A stretch of DNA of 33,918 nt from Actinomycetota bacterium (GTDB lineage: Bacteria; Actinomycetota; Actinomycetes; Streptosporangiales; Streptosporangiaceae), in the NCBI GenBank assembly GCA_003242605.1, contig QGUZ01000018.1, forward strand, positions 1-33,918. The letters run 5' to 3'. A program made the translations under genes and the position numbers. Numbering within the stretch: the first letter of the stretch is position 1; each line of letters opens with the position of its first letter. The notes under the pieces were generated by a model. It did no database searches, had not been told where the DNA came from, and saw only the letters and a list, made by a program, of their open reading frames with translations. Below, piece by piece: positions 1 through 7,540 of this stretch.

Positions 1-200
1 TCCAGAACGCGGGCGCCATCACCATGAACGTGCCGGTGATCGCCCGCTCCCGGGAGTTCGCCACCTACCAGCCCGCGCCGAACTCCACGCAGGGCGCCGA
101 GGCGACCCCGACCGAGTCCCCGACCGACGACGCGTCGCCGGCCACGTCGCCCGAGGCGACCGAGTCGCCCAGCCCGGAGGCGACCGAGGCCGCCGAGTAA
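1..200 (+). CDS. C-terminal end of probable PCu(A)C-type copper chaperone (partial)
   Basis: Only the last 65 codons are present; the reading frame enters at base 3 and stops at TAA 198-200. The visible start, QNAGAITMNVPVIAR, resembles the final strands of the PCu(A)C (former DUF461) copper-chaperone fold, where a 'F-x-x-A/G-G-x-x-x-x-x-V-P-V' strand ends the domain. After it comes a tail of about 45 residues rich in Thr, Glu, Ser, Pro and Ala with repeated 'EATESP' type units, which looks like an unstructured extracytoplasmic tail. The family is usually exported and delivers copper to cuproenzymes. The identification rests on a short stretch, so another secreted beta-sandwich protein is possible. 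Confidence 0.5.
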   Translation, partial: QNAGAITMNVPVIARSREFATYQPAPNSTQGAEATPTESPTDDASPATSPEATESPSPEATEAAE

Positions 201-1376
201 GGCGGCGGGTACGGCACCGCGCCGCGGTGCCCGGCCGTACCGCCGCCGGGGCCGCCGCCTCACCCCGCGGCGGGCCACGCCCGCCGCGCTCCAGGTTCCC
301 GCGACCGACCGCCCCGCGCCGGACGCCGACGACGGGGCCGAGCCGGGCCACCTCCCCTTCCCGCACGCCACCACGCCGCACCGGTCAGGCGGCACCGCCT
401 GACCGGTGAGATCGCCCGGCTCCGGCCCGCACCTCCCCACACCCACCGCGCCAGGGCGCGCCACGGCCGCGCACACACCGCCGACGGCGGCCGGGAGCGC
501 ACCGGTATCGGCCGGGGCGGTCGCACCCGCGTCGCCCGCGTGACACGCGTACCTGTCCGCGCAGCGGATTGCACCCATACCTAGGAGGAGGGGAACGGGG
601 AGCGTCACGGTTCGGCGGCGCTCGGCCCGCTGCGGGCCGCCGCGCGTGCCGCATCGCCACCGAAACGCGGACGCAGCGGCGGCCGCCCCGGCGTCCGCCG
701 GCCGCTACCCCGGTCGATGCACGCCGTGCCGGGCACGCCGCCGCTCGCGGCCGAGCAGGGCATCGGCAGGCGGAGGCGGGCGCATCGCGCCGTCGGCGAC
801 GTCGCTTCGGGTCCCCGGCACGCCAGACCGGCCCGCCACCGCTACCGGGACACGAAGTAAATAGGAGAGCCCACCGCTCGGCCCCTGCGCAACCGTGCCT
901 GCGACCCGCCGGGCCGCAACGCACGCGACATCCCCAGGGACGCAGCGGCACATCGGACCTCCGGCCGTCGCCGCACCACGCCACACGTCACCGCGCGCGG
1001 CCGATCGTGGCCGGGAAGCGCGCCGACGGGCGGAGGCGGGTGCAGCGCATCGGCCTCGTCACTTCGCGCCGCCCGCCGGCCGCGGCGACCTGCGCCGACG
1101 CCCGCCGGCCGCCGTACGGAGCGCAGGCTGCATACGACGGACCGAGCCACGGGGTCGAGACCGCCACCGGAGTACGGACGCGACGCCCGCCGGTTCGGCC
1201 ACGACCCGATCGGAGCGTGCGAACGCCCCACAACGACACCGCGGTCAGGGGGCGCTGCGGCCGCCATACGCCAGGGTGGGACAGGCGCGGCCCGCCGCCC
1301 GGCGACGGGACGCCGCGCAGGCCGGGTCACCTGCGCGGCACGTGGCGCGCGCTCCGGACTCGGGCCGGAGCGGCCG
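201..1376. other. 1.2 kb stretch without a credible gene
   Basis: Open frames exist on both strands, but their translations are Arg/Pro/Ala-rich with no recognisable domain, as expected by chance at this GC content. The stretch holds the long inverted repeat at 379-408, an unused purine-rich AGGAGGAGGGGAACGGGG at 583-600 with no start codon at a proper distance, and a degenerate direct repeat: GGCGGAGGCGGG followed about 25 nt later by a 'TCGTC-CTTCG'-like string, near 770-810 and again near 1028-1066. I see no tRNA or known riboswitch. It may be decayed coding sequence or hold an unrecognised RNA. Confidence 0.5.
379..408. terminator. Perfect 14-bp inverted repeat
   Basis: CACCGGTCAGGCGG (379-392) and CCGCCTGACCGGTG (395-408) are exact reverse complements separated by CA. 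It lies 178 nt downstream of the PCu(A)C stop codon and has no following T-run. A terminator is likely; an operator-like site is an alternative, as the arms would also form a near-continuous palindrome in DNA. Confidence 0.5.
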
Positions 1377-2069
1377 TCACTCCTCGTCGGCGGGGTCGAA
1401 CTTGTAGCCGAGCCCGCGCACGGTGAGGATGCAGCGCGGACGCGCCGGATCCAGCTCGATCTTGGCGCGCAGCCGCTTGATGTGGACGTCGAGGGTCTTG
1501 GTGTCGCCGACGTAGTCGGCCCCCCAGACGCGGTCGATGAGCTGGCCGCGGGTGAGCACCCGACCGGCGTTGCGCAGCAGCACCTCGAGCAGCTCGAACT
1601 CCTTGAGCGGCAGCTGCACGGTCTGGCCGCGCACGGTCACCACGTGCCGGTCCACGTCCATGCGTACCGGCCCCACGCTGAGCACGGACGGCTCCGGCTC
1701 GTCGGAGTCGCGGTGGCGGCGCAGCACGGCCCGCATGCGGGCCACGAGCTCCCGGGAGGAGAACGGCTTGGTGACGTAGTCGTCGGCGCCGAGCTCCAGC
1801 CCGACCACCTTGTCGATCTCGCTGTCCTTCGCGGTCAGCATGATCACCGGCACCTTGGACCGCTGCCGCAGCGAGCGGCACACCTCGGTCCCGGGCAGGC
1901 CGGGCAGCATGAGGTCGAGCAGTACGAGGTCGGCCCCGTTGCGGTCGAAGACCTCGAGCGCCTCGGGCCCGGTCGTGGCGACCGCGACCTCGAAGCCCTC
2001 CTTGCGGAGCATGTACGAAAGCGCGTCGGAGAACGACTCCTCGTCCTCGACCACGAGTACCCGGGTCAT
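1377..2069 (-). CDS. regX3: Two-component response regulator RegX3/PhoP (OmpR family)
   Basis: 230 aa. Residues 1-120 form a receiver domain: acidic pocket VEDEE near residues 7-11, phospho-acceptor D52 in LVLLDLMLPG, and the conserved Lys in DDYVTKPFSSRELVAR. Residues about 130-228 are an OmpR/PhoB winged helix with LPLKEFELLEVLLRNAGRVL and the terminal RGLGYKF motif. The start was chosen because a longer frame upstream is Arg-rich and unlike the family, while GGAGG sits 7 nt before this ATG. Downstream partner of the senX3 product; in actinobacteria this pair controls phosphate-starvation genes by binding direct repeats such as those found before phoU. It lies 149 nt downstream of senX3 on the same strand, probably co-transcribed. 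Confidence 0.93.
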   Translation of the reverse strand: MTRVLVVEDEESFSDALSYMLRKEGFEVAVATTGPEALEVFDRNGADLVLLDLMLPGLPGTEVCRSLRQRSKVPVIMLTAKDSEIDKVVGLELGADDYVTKPFSSRELVARMRAVLRRHRDSDEPEPSVLSVGPVRMDVDRHVVTVRGQTVQLPLKEFELLEVLLRNAGRVLTRGQLIDRVWGADYVGDTKTLDVHIKRLRAKIELDPARPRCILTVRGLGYKFDPADEE

Positions 2070-2218
2070 CAGCCTTCCTCCGTTGTGGGTTGGACCGGGG
2101 GTGTCGCGCCGGCGCGGCCAGGCGCGGTCGGCGTGCGTCCTGCCAAGGGTTCCGCTCCTGGGGTACGGCCTGCGACGGCCGATCCGATGCGCGTGGGGCG
2201 TCGAACGGGCCGGGGTGG

Positions 2219-3391
2219 TCACGTCGCGGCCTCCATGGGGGTACCGGTGCGGGGTTCCGGGACGCCGCCGTAGGCGGGCAGGCGCAGCGTGAAGGTGGAA
2301 CCGGAGCCCTCCTTGCTCCACACCGTGACCTCCCCGCCGTGCGCGACGGCGACGTGCTTGACGATGGCGAGGCCGAGGCCGGTGCCGCCGGTGGCGCGGG
2401 AGCGGGCCGCGTCCACCCGGAAGAAGCGTTCGAAGATGCGCTGCTGGGCGCTCTCCGGGATGCCGATGCCCTGGTCGCTCACGCTGATCTCGACCACGTC
2501 GCCGACCGAGCGGGCGCTGATGACCACGCGGGTGTGCTCCGGGCTGTAGTTGATCGCGTTGTCGATGAGGTTGCGCAGCGCGGTGACGAGCAGGTCCTCG
2601 TCGCCGTAGATGCGCAGGCCCTCGACGCCGGCGGCGACGAGGGAGATGTCCTTCGCCGCGGCGCGGGTGTTGCAGCGGTCGATCGCCTCGGTCACGGCCT
2701 CCTGCACGGAGACCGGGCCGGGGTTGGGGATCGGCTCCCCGCCCTGGATGCGGGACAGCGTGATCAGGTCCTGGACGAGGTGGGTGAGCCGGGCCGCCTC
2801 GTGCTGCATGCGGCCGGCGAAGCGCTTCACCGCCTCGGGGTCGTCGGCGGCGTCCTGCACGGTCTCGGCGAGCAGGTGGAGCGCGCCGACCGGGGTCTTG
2901 AGCTCATGGCTGACGTTGGCGACGAAGTCGCGCCGCACCGCCTCGACGCGGCGGCGCTCGGTCTGGTCCTCGGCGAGCACGAGCACCTGGCCGTGCGGGC
3001 CGAGCGGGGCGACCCGCACCGCGAAGCTCGTGCTCTCCTGGCCGAACTTCTGGCCGGGGACCTCGATCTCGCTCTCCCGGATCTCCCCGTCCATGCGCAC
3101 CCGGCGGGCCATCGCGCGCAGCTCCGCGGGCACCAGCTCCTCGCCGCGCACCAGGCCGAAGGCGCGGGCGGCCGAGCTGGCGCGCAGCACCCGGTCGTCG
3201 CGGTCGAGCACCACGGCCGAGGACGGCAGTACGGCGAGCACCGAGGCGACCCCCGCGGGCAGGGTGCGCTCCGGATCCTGCTCGGCCGGCTTCTCCCGCC
3301 GCTCGAGGCCGCCGCGCATCGCGGCCATCGCCAGCGCGCCCACCAGGAAGCCCGCGAGCGCGGCCAGACAGGCCAGCAGTTCACTGCTCAT
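2219..3391 (-). CDS. senX3: Sensor histidine kinase SenX3 (PhoR-like)
   Basis: 390 aa. One clear N-terminal membrane segment (about residues 4-25), a PAS-like region (about 50-140), a dimerisation/phospho-acceptor domain with H162 in ANVSHELKTPVGAL, and a C-terminal HATPase with N box LRNLIDNAINYS, G1 SDQGIGIP and G2 GGTGLGLAIVKH. The intact H, N and G boxes suggest a functional kinase. The family senses phosphate availability through the Pst/PhoU system and phosphorylates RegX3/PhoP. Mycobacterial SenX3 is described with two membrane segments; only one is obvious here. Divergent from phoU across 288 nt containing a PHO-box-like array. Confidence 0.92.
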   Translation of the reverse strand: MSSELLACLAALAGFLVGALAMAAMRGGLERREKPAEQDPERTLPAGVASVLAVLPSSAVVLDRDDRVLRASSAARAFGLVRGEELVPAELRAMARRVRMDGEIRESEIEVPGQKFGQESTSFAVRVAPLGPHGQVLVLAEDQTERRRVEAVRRDFVANVSHELKTPVGALHLLAETVQDAADDPEAVKRFAGRMQHEAARLTHLVQDLITLSRIQGGEPIPNPGPVSVQEAVTEAIDRCNTRAAAKDISLVAAGVEGLRIYGDEDLLVTALRNLIDNAINYSPEHTRVVISARSVGDVVEISVSDQGIGIPESAQQRIFERFFRVDAARSRATGGTGLGLAIVKHVAVAHGGEVTVWSKEGSGSTFTLRLPAYGGVPEPRTGTPMEAAT

Positions 3392-3628
3392 GCGGCCGCC
3401 CTCTCGCCACGGTCACTCGCACCGCTCGTCCTCACCCCGCCTCGCCGTACCGGGTCGTGCGGCGCGCGGGTGCCGCGGCGTCCGGGCCCCTCGCCGCCGC
3501 CGTGGCCGGAGTCCGGCCGGCTCGCTCCGGGCCGGAAAGCGTGCCGTGCACCCGTTCGCCCGTTCTCGCCTCGATGGTAGGCGGGCGGGCGGAGTTGTCG
3601 CCCTCCCCACCGGCCCTCTTACCGGAAT

Positions 3629-3661
3629 GTTCACCTTCTGGTCGGAGTTCGTTCACGGACC
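3629..3661 (+). promoter_or_regulatory. PHO-box-like direct repeats upstream of phoU
   Basis: GTTCACC at 3629-3635 and GTTCACG at 3651-3657 lie exactly 22 bp apart, which is two 11-bp steps. The middle position (3640-3646) reads GGTCGGA, a degenerate unit. Streptomyces PhoP boxes are built from 11-nt direct-repeat units with GTTCACC cores, so this fits a RegX3/PhoP-bound site controlling phoU and possibly senX3-regX3. A possible -10, TACCGT (3667-3672), follows it and ends 7 nt before the phoU ATG. Confidence 0.75.
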
Positions 3662-3679
3662 GGCGCGTACCGTTGCGGC

Positions 3680-4339
3680 ATGCGCGACGCTTACCACGAG
3701 GAACTCGACTCACTCACCGCCCGCCTGGTGGAGATGACGCGCCTGGTGCGGTCCGCGCTCTCCCGGGCCACGACCGCGTTGCTCGACGCCGACCTGCACC
3801 TCGCGGAGAGCGTGATCTCCCACGACCGGGAGATCGACGAGATCCACGCCGAGGTGGAGACCCGGATCTACGAGCTCATGGCCACCCAGCAGCCGGTCGC
3901 CGTGGACCTGCGCACGGTGATCTCGGCGCTGCGCATGGTAACCGACCTGGAGCGCATGGGCGACCTCGCCGAGCACATCGCGAAGGTGGCCCGCATGCGG
4001 CACCCGGAGACCGCGGTGCCGGTGGAGCTGCGGGACACCGTCGTGGAGATGGACCAGGTCGCCGAGCGGATCGTCAGCAAGGCCGGCACCTGCATCGCCA
4101 CCCGGGACATCGGCCTCGCCAAGGAGCTGGAGAGCGACGACGACGCGATGGACCGGCTGCACCGCCGCCTGTTCCGGGTGCTGCTGTCGAAGGACTGGTC
4201 GCACGGCATGGAGGCGGCGATCGACCTCACCCTGATCGGCCGCTACTACGAGCGGTACGCCGACCACGCGGTGCGGGTCGCCCGCGAGGTCGTCTACCTC
4301 GTCACGGGCTCCCGCACCCCGGCCGGCACGCCGGCCTGA
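3680..4339 (+). CDS. phoU: Phosphate transport system regulator PhoU
   Basis: 219 aa, the usual length. Two PhoU three-helix repeats are visible, each with the metal-binding-type helix: DLERMGDLAEHIAKVA in the first and GRYYERYADHAVRVA in the second. PhoU links the PstSCAB phosphate transporter with the phosphate sensor kinase and restrains signalling when phosphate is plentiful; it acts in the cytoplasm at the membrane. It is encoded divergently from senX3, next to a PHO-box-like array, so autoregulation by the neighbouring two-component system is likely. No convincing Shine-Dalgarno sequence precedes the ATG; TACCGT ends 7 nt before it, suggesting a leaderless transcript. No pst genes are in the window. 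Confidence 0.93.
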   Translation: MRDAYHEELDSLTARLVEMTRLVRSALSRATTALLDADLHLAESVISHDREIDEIHAEVETRIYELMATQQPVAVDLRTVISALRMVTDLERMGDLAEHIAKVARMRHPETAVPVELRDTVVEMDQVAERIVSKAGTCIATRDIGLAKELESDDDAMDRLHRRLFRVLLSKDWSHGMEAAIDLTLIGRYYERYADHAVRVAREVVYLVTGSRTPAGTPA

Positions 4340-4340
4340 G

Positions 4341-4402
4341 CGGACGCCACCCGCCCGCGGGACGCGCGGGCGTCCGGTGCCGCGCGGGCACGCGCCCGCG
4401 TG
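4341..4402. terminator. Hairpin cluster between convergent phoU and gpmA
   Basis: CGGACGCC (4341-4348) pairs with GGCGTCCG (4369-4376); an alternative inner hairpin is GGACGC (4360-4365) with GCGTCC (4370-4375). A second hairpin follows: CGCGGGC (4383-4389), loop ACGC, GCCCGCG (4394-4400). The position, just after the phoU stop, fits termination for both convergent genes. Confidence 0.5.
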
Positions 4403-4508
4403 CCGCCGGCGCGGGCTCCGGCCCGGTCGCCCGAGCGGGCCCGCACCCGCACGTCACCGCCGGCTCACGCCCACGCGCCGCCCGCGCGGGCCCGGCCTCC
4501 GCGGGAGG

Positions 4509-5252
4509 TCACCGGCCCTGGTTGGCCACGGCCTGGATGGCGGCCTCGGCCGCCTCCGGGTCGAGGTACTCGCCGCCGGGCTTGACCGGGCGGAAGTTCT
4601 CGTCGAGCTCGTAGCGCAGCGGGATGCCGGTGGGGATGTTGAGCTGGGCGATCTCCTGGTCGCCGATGCCGTCCAGGTGCTTGACGAGGGCGCGCAGCGA
4701 GTTGCCGTGCGCCACGACGAGCACCGTGCGGCCCGCGGCGAGGTCCGGCACGATCGCGTCGTACCAGTACGGCAGCAGCCGCGCCACCACGTCCTTGAGG
4801 CACTCGGTCCGCGGCAGCAGCTCGGGCGGCAGCGTCGCGTACCGCGGGTCGTTCACCTGCGAGTACTCGTCGTCGTCCGCGATCGGCGGCGGCGGCACGT
4901 CGTAGGAACGGCGCCACAGCATGAACTGCTCGTCGCCGAACTGCTCACGGGTCTGCGCCTTGTTCTTGCCCTGGAGCGCGCCGTAGTGCCGCTCGTTCAG
5001 CCGCCAGCTCCGGCGCACCGGCAGCCAGTGCAGGTCGGCGGCGTCGAGCGCGAAGTAGGCCGTCTGGATCGCCCGGGTCAGTACCGAGGTGTGGACCACG
5101 TCGGGCCGCAGCCCGGCCTCGACGAGCAGCCGCCCGCCCCGGGCCGCCTCCTGCTCGCCGGTGGGCGACAGCCGTACGTCCACCCAGCCGGTGAACAGCC
5201 CCTTCGCGTTCCACTCGCTTTCGCCATGCCGCAGCAGCACCAAAGTCGCCAT
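4509..5252 (-). CDS. gpmA: 2,3-bisphosphoglycerate-dependent phosphoglycerate mutase
   Basis: 247 aa, matching the dPGM family. The catalytic LLRHGESEWN motif is at residues 6-15 (phospho-histidine H9), followed by FTGWVDVRLS, RHYGALQGKNK and the second catalytic histidine in VLVVAHGNSLRALVKHL. The enzyme interconverts 3- and 2-phosphoglycerate in glycolysis and gluconeogenesis in the cytoplasm. Its position between the YbjN/mshA pair and senX3 follows the mycobacterial order (gpm1). The ATG is preceded by TAAGCT with 7 nt between, so it probably has its own leaderless promoter rather than depending on mshA-ybjN transcription. Confidence 0.96.
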   Translation of the reverse strand: MATLVLLRHGESEWNAKGLFTGWVDVRLSPTGEQEAARGGRLLVEAGLRPDVVHTSVLTRAIQTAYFALDAADLHWLPVRRSWRLNERHYGALQGKNKAQTREQFGDEQFMLWRRSYDVPPPPIADDDEYSQVNDPRYATLPPELLPRTECLKDVVARLLPYWYDAIVPDLAAGRTVLVVAHGNSLRALVKHLDGIGDQEIAQLNIPTGIPLRYELDENFRPVKPGGEYLDPEAAEAAIQAVANQGR

Positions 5253-5259
5253 GGAACGG

Positions 5260-5265
5260 AGCTTA
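5260..5265 (-). promoter_or_regulatory. Probable leaderless -10 element of gpmA
   Basis: On the minus strand TAAGCT ends 7 nt before the ATG of gpmA and there is no good ribosome-binding site. It matches the TAG/A-x-CT pattern seen before many genes of this window. No clear -35 element. Confidence 0.45.
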
Positions 5266-5316
5266 TCCGGTGCCCTGGCCGCGGTCCGCGGTGGCGAGCG
5301 AACTGTGGAAAACCCC

Positions 5317-5997
5317 TCAGCCGCCGGTCGCGCCGTCCCCGGCGGCGCCGTTTTCCGAGGCCCTGTCGCCGGAGGCCCCGTCCCGGGGGGGCCCGCCCCC
5401 CGGCCGCCCCCCCCCGGGGGGAGGGGGGGGGGGGGGGGCGAACGGGGAGAGGGCCGGCGGGTCCGCCAGCGACCCGCCGCGCTCCCCCCGCCAGTCCCAC
5501 TCGCGGCGGATCGCGGACGCGAAGCCGAGCTCGAGCGCCCGGTCGAAGTTCTCGTCCGCGTAGGTGAGCACGCAGCCGAGCAGCCGGTCGATCTCCTCGG
5601 CCGACACCGACTCCAGCGCCACCCGGCCCACCAGGTAGACGTCGCCGACCGGGTCGAGGGCGAAGTGCACGCCGTAGGTGCCGCCGTTCCGGGTGAGCAG
5701 GAACCGGTAGAACTCCGCGTGGTTCTCGTCCGGCTGCCGGCAGAAGAACGCCTCGACGTGCAGCGCGTGGTCCTCGACGATGAGCCAGCACATCGTGACG
5801 AGCTTGTGCCGCCCCTCCAGCCGGACGAGGAACGCCTCGTGCCGCGGGCGCTCGAAGCTCACGCCGGTCTCGGCGAGCGTCCGCTCGATCACCTCGATCG
5901 CCCGGGCGGCCGCGGGCGTGACCGTGCCGGACGTGGACAGCCCGCCCATCACCGGGCCGTCGGTGCCGCCGGCCGGCAGCGTCGCCGGATCGCTCAC
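5317..5997 (-). CDS. YbjN-domain protein (Rv0487-like)
   Basis: 226 aa from GTG 5997, which overlaps the mshA stop codon by 3 nt (GTGA), indicating translational coupling. Residues about 30-170 form a YbjN (sensory transduction regulator-like) domain: AIEVIERTLAETGVSFER, HKLVTMCWLIVEDHALHVEAFF, EFYRFLLTRNGGTYGVHFALD, and LESVSAEEIDRLLGCVLTYA. The fold resembles type III secretion chaperones; the biochemical role next to mshA is unknown. The last 50 residues are low-complexity Pro/Gly/Ala encoded by unusual homopolymers (9 C, 6 G, A, 16 G), a place where slippage or a sequencing/assembly error could change the frame. Confidence in the domain is high, in the tail low. Confidence 0.85.
   Translation of the reverse strand: MSDPATLPAGGTDGPVMGGLSTSGTVTPAAARAIEVIERTLAETGVSFERPRHEAFLVRLEGRHKLVTMCWLIVEDHALHVEAFFCRQPDENHAEFYRFLLTRNGGTYGVHFALDPVGDVYLVGRVALESVSAEEIDRLLGCVLTYADENFDRALELGFASAIRREWDWRGERGGSLADPPALSPFAPPPPPPPGGGRPGGGPPRDGASGDRASENGAAGDGATGG
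5382..5438. repeat. Long C/G homopolymer tract
   Basis: Runs of 7 G (5385-5391), 6 C (5395-5400), 9 C (5407-5415), 6 G (5416-5421) and 16 G (5423-5438) lie within the 3' part of the YbjN gene. Nothing else in the window has G or C runs this long. The 16-G run is long enough for frequent replication slippage or base-calling error. Confidence 0.85.
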
Positions 5998-7286
5998 AGG
6001 TTCACCACCACCGGGGTGCGATGCAGTTCGGCCATGGCATCGGTATACACCTCGGCGAGCCGGGCCGCCGTCGCCGACCAGCCGAACGCGGCCGCGTGGT
6101 CCTGCGCGGCGCGGGACATCGTTGCGCGCCGCCCGGGCTCGTCGAGCAGGCGGCGCAGCGCCCGCGCCCAGTCCCGCGGGTCGTGGCCCTCGACGAGCAC
6201 CCCGGACACCCCGTCCCGTACGGCGGTGCGCAGCCCGCCCACGGCCGCGGCGCACACCGGCGTGCCGCACGCCTGGGACTCCAGCGCCACCAGGCCGAAC
6301 GACTCGTTGTGCGACGGCACCACGGTGAGGTCGGCCGCGCGGTACCAGTCGGCGAGCTCGGCGTGCGGCACCGGGGGCTCGAGCCGTACCACGTCCGAGA
6401 TGCCGAGCTCGGCGGCGAGGTCGACCAGGTGCGAGGGGCGGGCGCGGCCGTTGCCGCTCGGCCCCCCGACGCAGGCCACCACGAGCCGCCCGCGCAGCGC
6501 GGGGTCCTCCTCGAGCAGGCACGCGGCGGCGCGGAGCAGCGTGTCCGGGCCCTTGAGCGGCTGGATGCGGCCGACGAACAGCAGCACGTGCGCCCCGGCG
6601 GGCAGGCCGAGCCGGGCGCGGGCCGCGTCCTTCGGGCCCGGGCGGAACACCGACAGGTTCACCCCGGGGCTGACCACGGTCACCCGCTCCTCCGGCGCGC
6701 CGTACAGCTCGATGAGCTCGCCCGCCTCGGCGGCGGTGTTCGCCACCAGCCGGTCGGCGACCTGGACCACCTGCTCCTCGCCGAGCACGCGCATCGCGGG
6801 CTCGGGGCGGTCGCCCTCGGCGAGCAGCAGGTTCTTCACCTTCGCCATCGTGTGCATGGTGTGCACCAGCGGCACGCCCCAGCGCTCCTTGGCGAGCCAG
6901 CCGACCTGGCCGGAGAGCCAGTAGTGGGAGTGGATCACGTCGTAGCGCCCCGGCTCGAACGCCGCCTCGGTGCGCAGCACGCCCCCGGCGAACGCGCACA
7001 GCTGGCCGGACAGGTCCTCCTTGTCCAGCTCCTCGTACGGCCCGGCCGTGACGTGCCGCACCAGCACCCCGGGTGCGAGCTCGACGACGGGCGGCAGGTC
7101 GCGCGCGGTGCGGCGGGTGAAGATCTCGGTCTCGACGCCCATCTCGGCGAGGCGCTTGGCGACCTCGACGATGTAGACGTTCATCCCGCCTGCATCCCCG
7201 GTCCCCGGCTGGTCGAGCGGGGACGTGTGCACGCTGATCGTCGCGACCCGGTTGACCCGGCGCCTGCCGACCGCGGGGCGCGGCAT
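5994..7286 (-). CDS. mshA: D-inositol-3-phosphate glycosyltransferase MshA
   Basis: 430 aa GT-B fold, GT4 family. It catalyses the first committed step of mycothiol synthesis, joining N-acetylglucosamine to 1L-inositol-1-phosphate. The N-terminal signature SVHTSPLDQPGTGDAGGMN is typical of MshA; the C-terminal domain has LLFVGRIQPLKGPD and the EX7E-type sugar-nucleotide site in HNESFGLVALESQACG. The start at 7286 was chosen over an upstream in-frame extension because GGAGG lies 8 nt before the ATG and the protein then has family length. The stop overlaps the YbjN start. A SigR-like promoter lies about 50 nt upstream, agreeing with known thiol-stress control of mycothiol synthesis in streptomycetes. 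Confidence 0.96.
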   Translation of the reverse strand: MPRPAVGRRRVNRVATISVHTSPLDQPGTGDAGGMNVYIVEVAKRLAEMGVETEIFTRRTARDLPPVVELAPGVLVRHVTAGPYEELDKEDLSGQLCAFAGGVLRTEAAFEPGRYDVIHSHYWLSGQVGWLAKERWGVPLVHTMHTMAKVKNLLLAEGDRPEPAMRVLGEEQVVQVADRLVANTAAEAGELIELYGAPEERVTVVSPGVNLSVFRPGPKDAARARLGLPAGAHVLLFVGRIQPLKGPDTLLRAAACLLEEDPALRGRLVVACVGGPSGNGRARPSHLVDLAAELGISDVVRLEPPVPHAELADWYRAADLTVVPSHNESFGLVALESQACGTPVCAAAVGGLRTAVRDGVSGVLVEGHDPRDWARALRRLLDEPGRRATMSRAAQDHAAAFGWSATAARLAEVYTDAMAELHRTPVVVNL

Positions 7287-7332
7287 GAACACCACCTCCG
7301 ATGCAAGCGGGCACAATCCCCGAAAGCAATAC

Positions 7333-7359
7333 AACCTCGGGTATATCACCCGGCATTCC
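7333..7359 (-). promoter_or_regulatory. SigR-like promoter of mshA
   Basis: On the minus strand GGGAAT (GGAAT at 7359-7355) is followed after 19 nt by GTTG (GTT at 7335-7333). The SigR/SigH thiol-stress consensus is GGAAT, about 18 nt, GTT, so the motif fits with one extra base. The leader to the mshA ATG would be about 40 nt. The spacer contains the small dyad CGGGT-ATATC-ACCCG (7338-7352). Confidence 0.6.
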
Positions 7360-7540
7360 CTCGGCCTCCGCCGCGAACGGTGATCGGCGTCCTGCGCCCC
7401 GCGCGGCCGCGCCGCCGGTCCGGGACGACGAGGGGCGCCCCGGCCGGCACCCGCACCGCGGCGTTCGCGGCGCGGTGAAAGGTTCGCGGGCCGACGGGGC
7501 GGGGGCACGTCCGCCCCGCCCGGCTGGTAGGAAGGGACCC

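Noticed and set aside
569..1426. 285-codon plus-strand frame (and overlapping minus frames) in the 1.2 kb gap
   Set aside because: Starts with TTG lacking a properly spaced ribosome-binding site, runs into regX3, and its composition is that of random GC-rich sequence.
2090..3580. 496-codon plus-strand frame opposite senX3
   Set aside because: Shadow of senX3, which has complete kinase motifs on the other strand.
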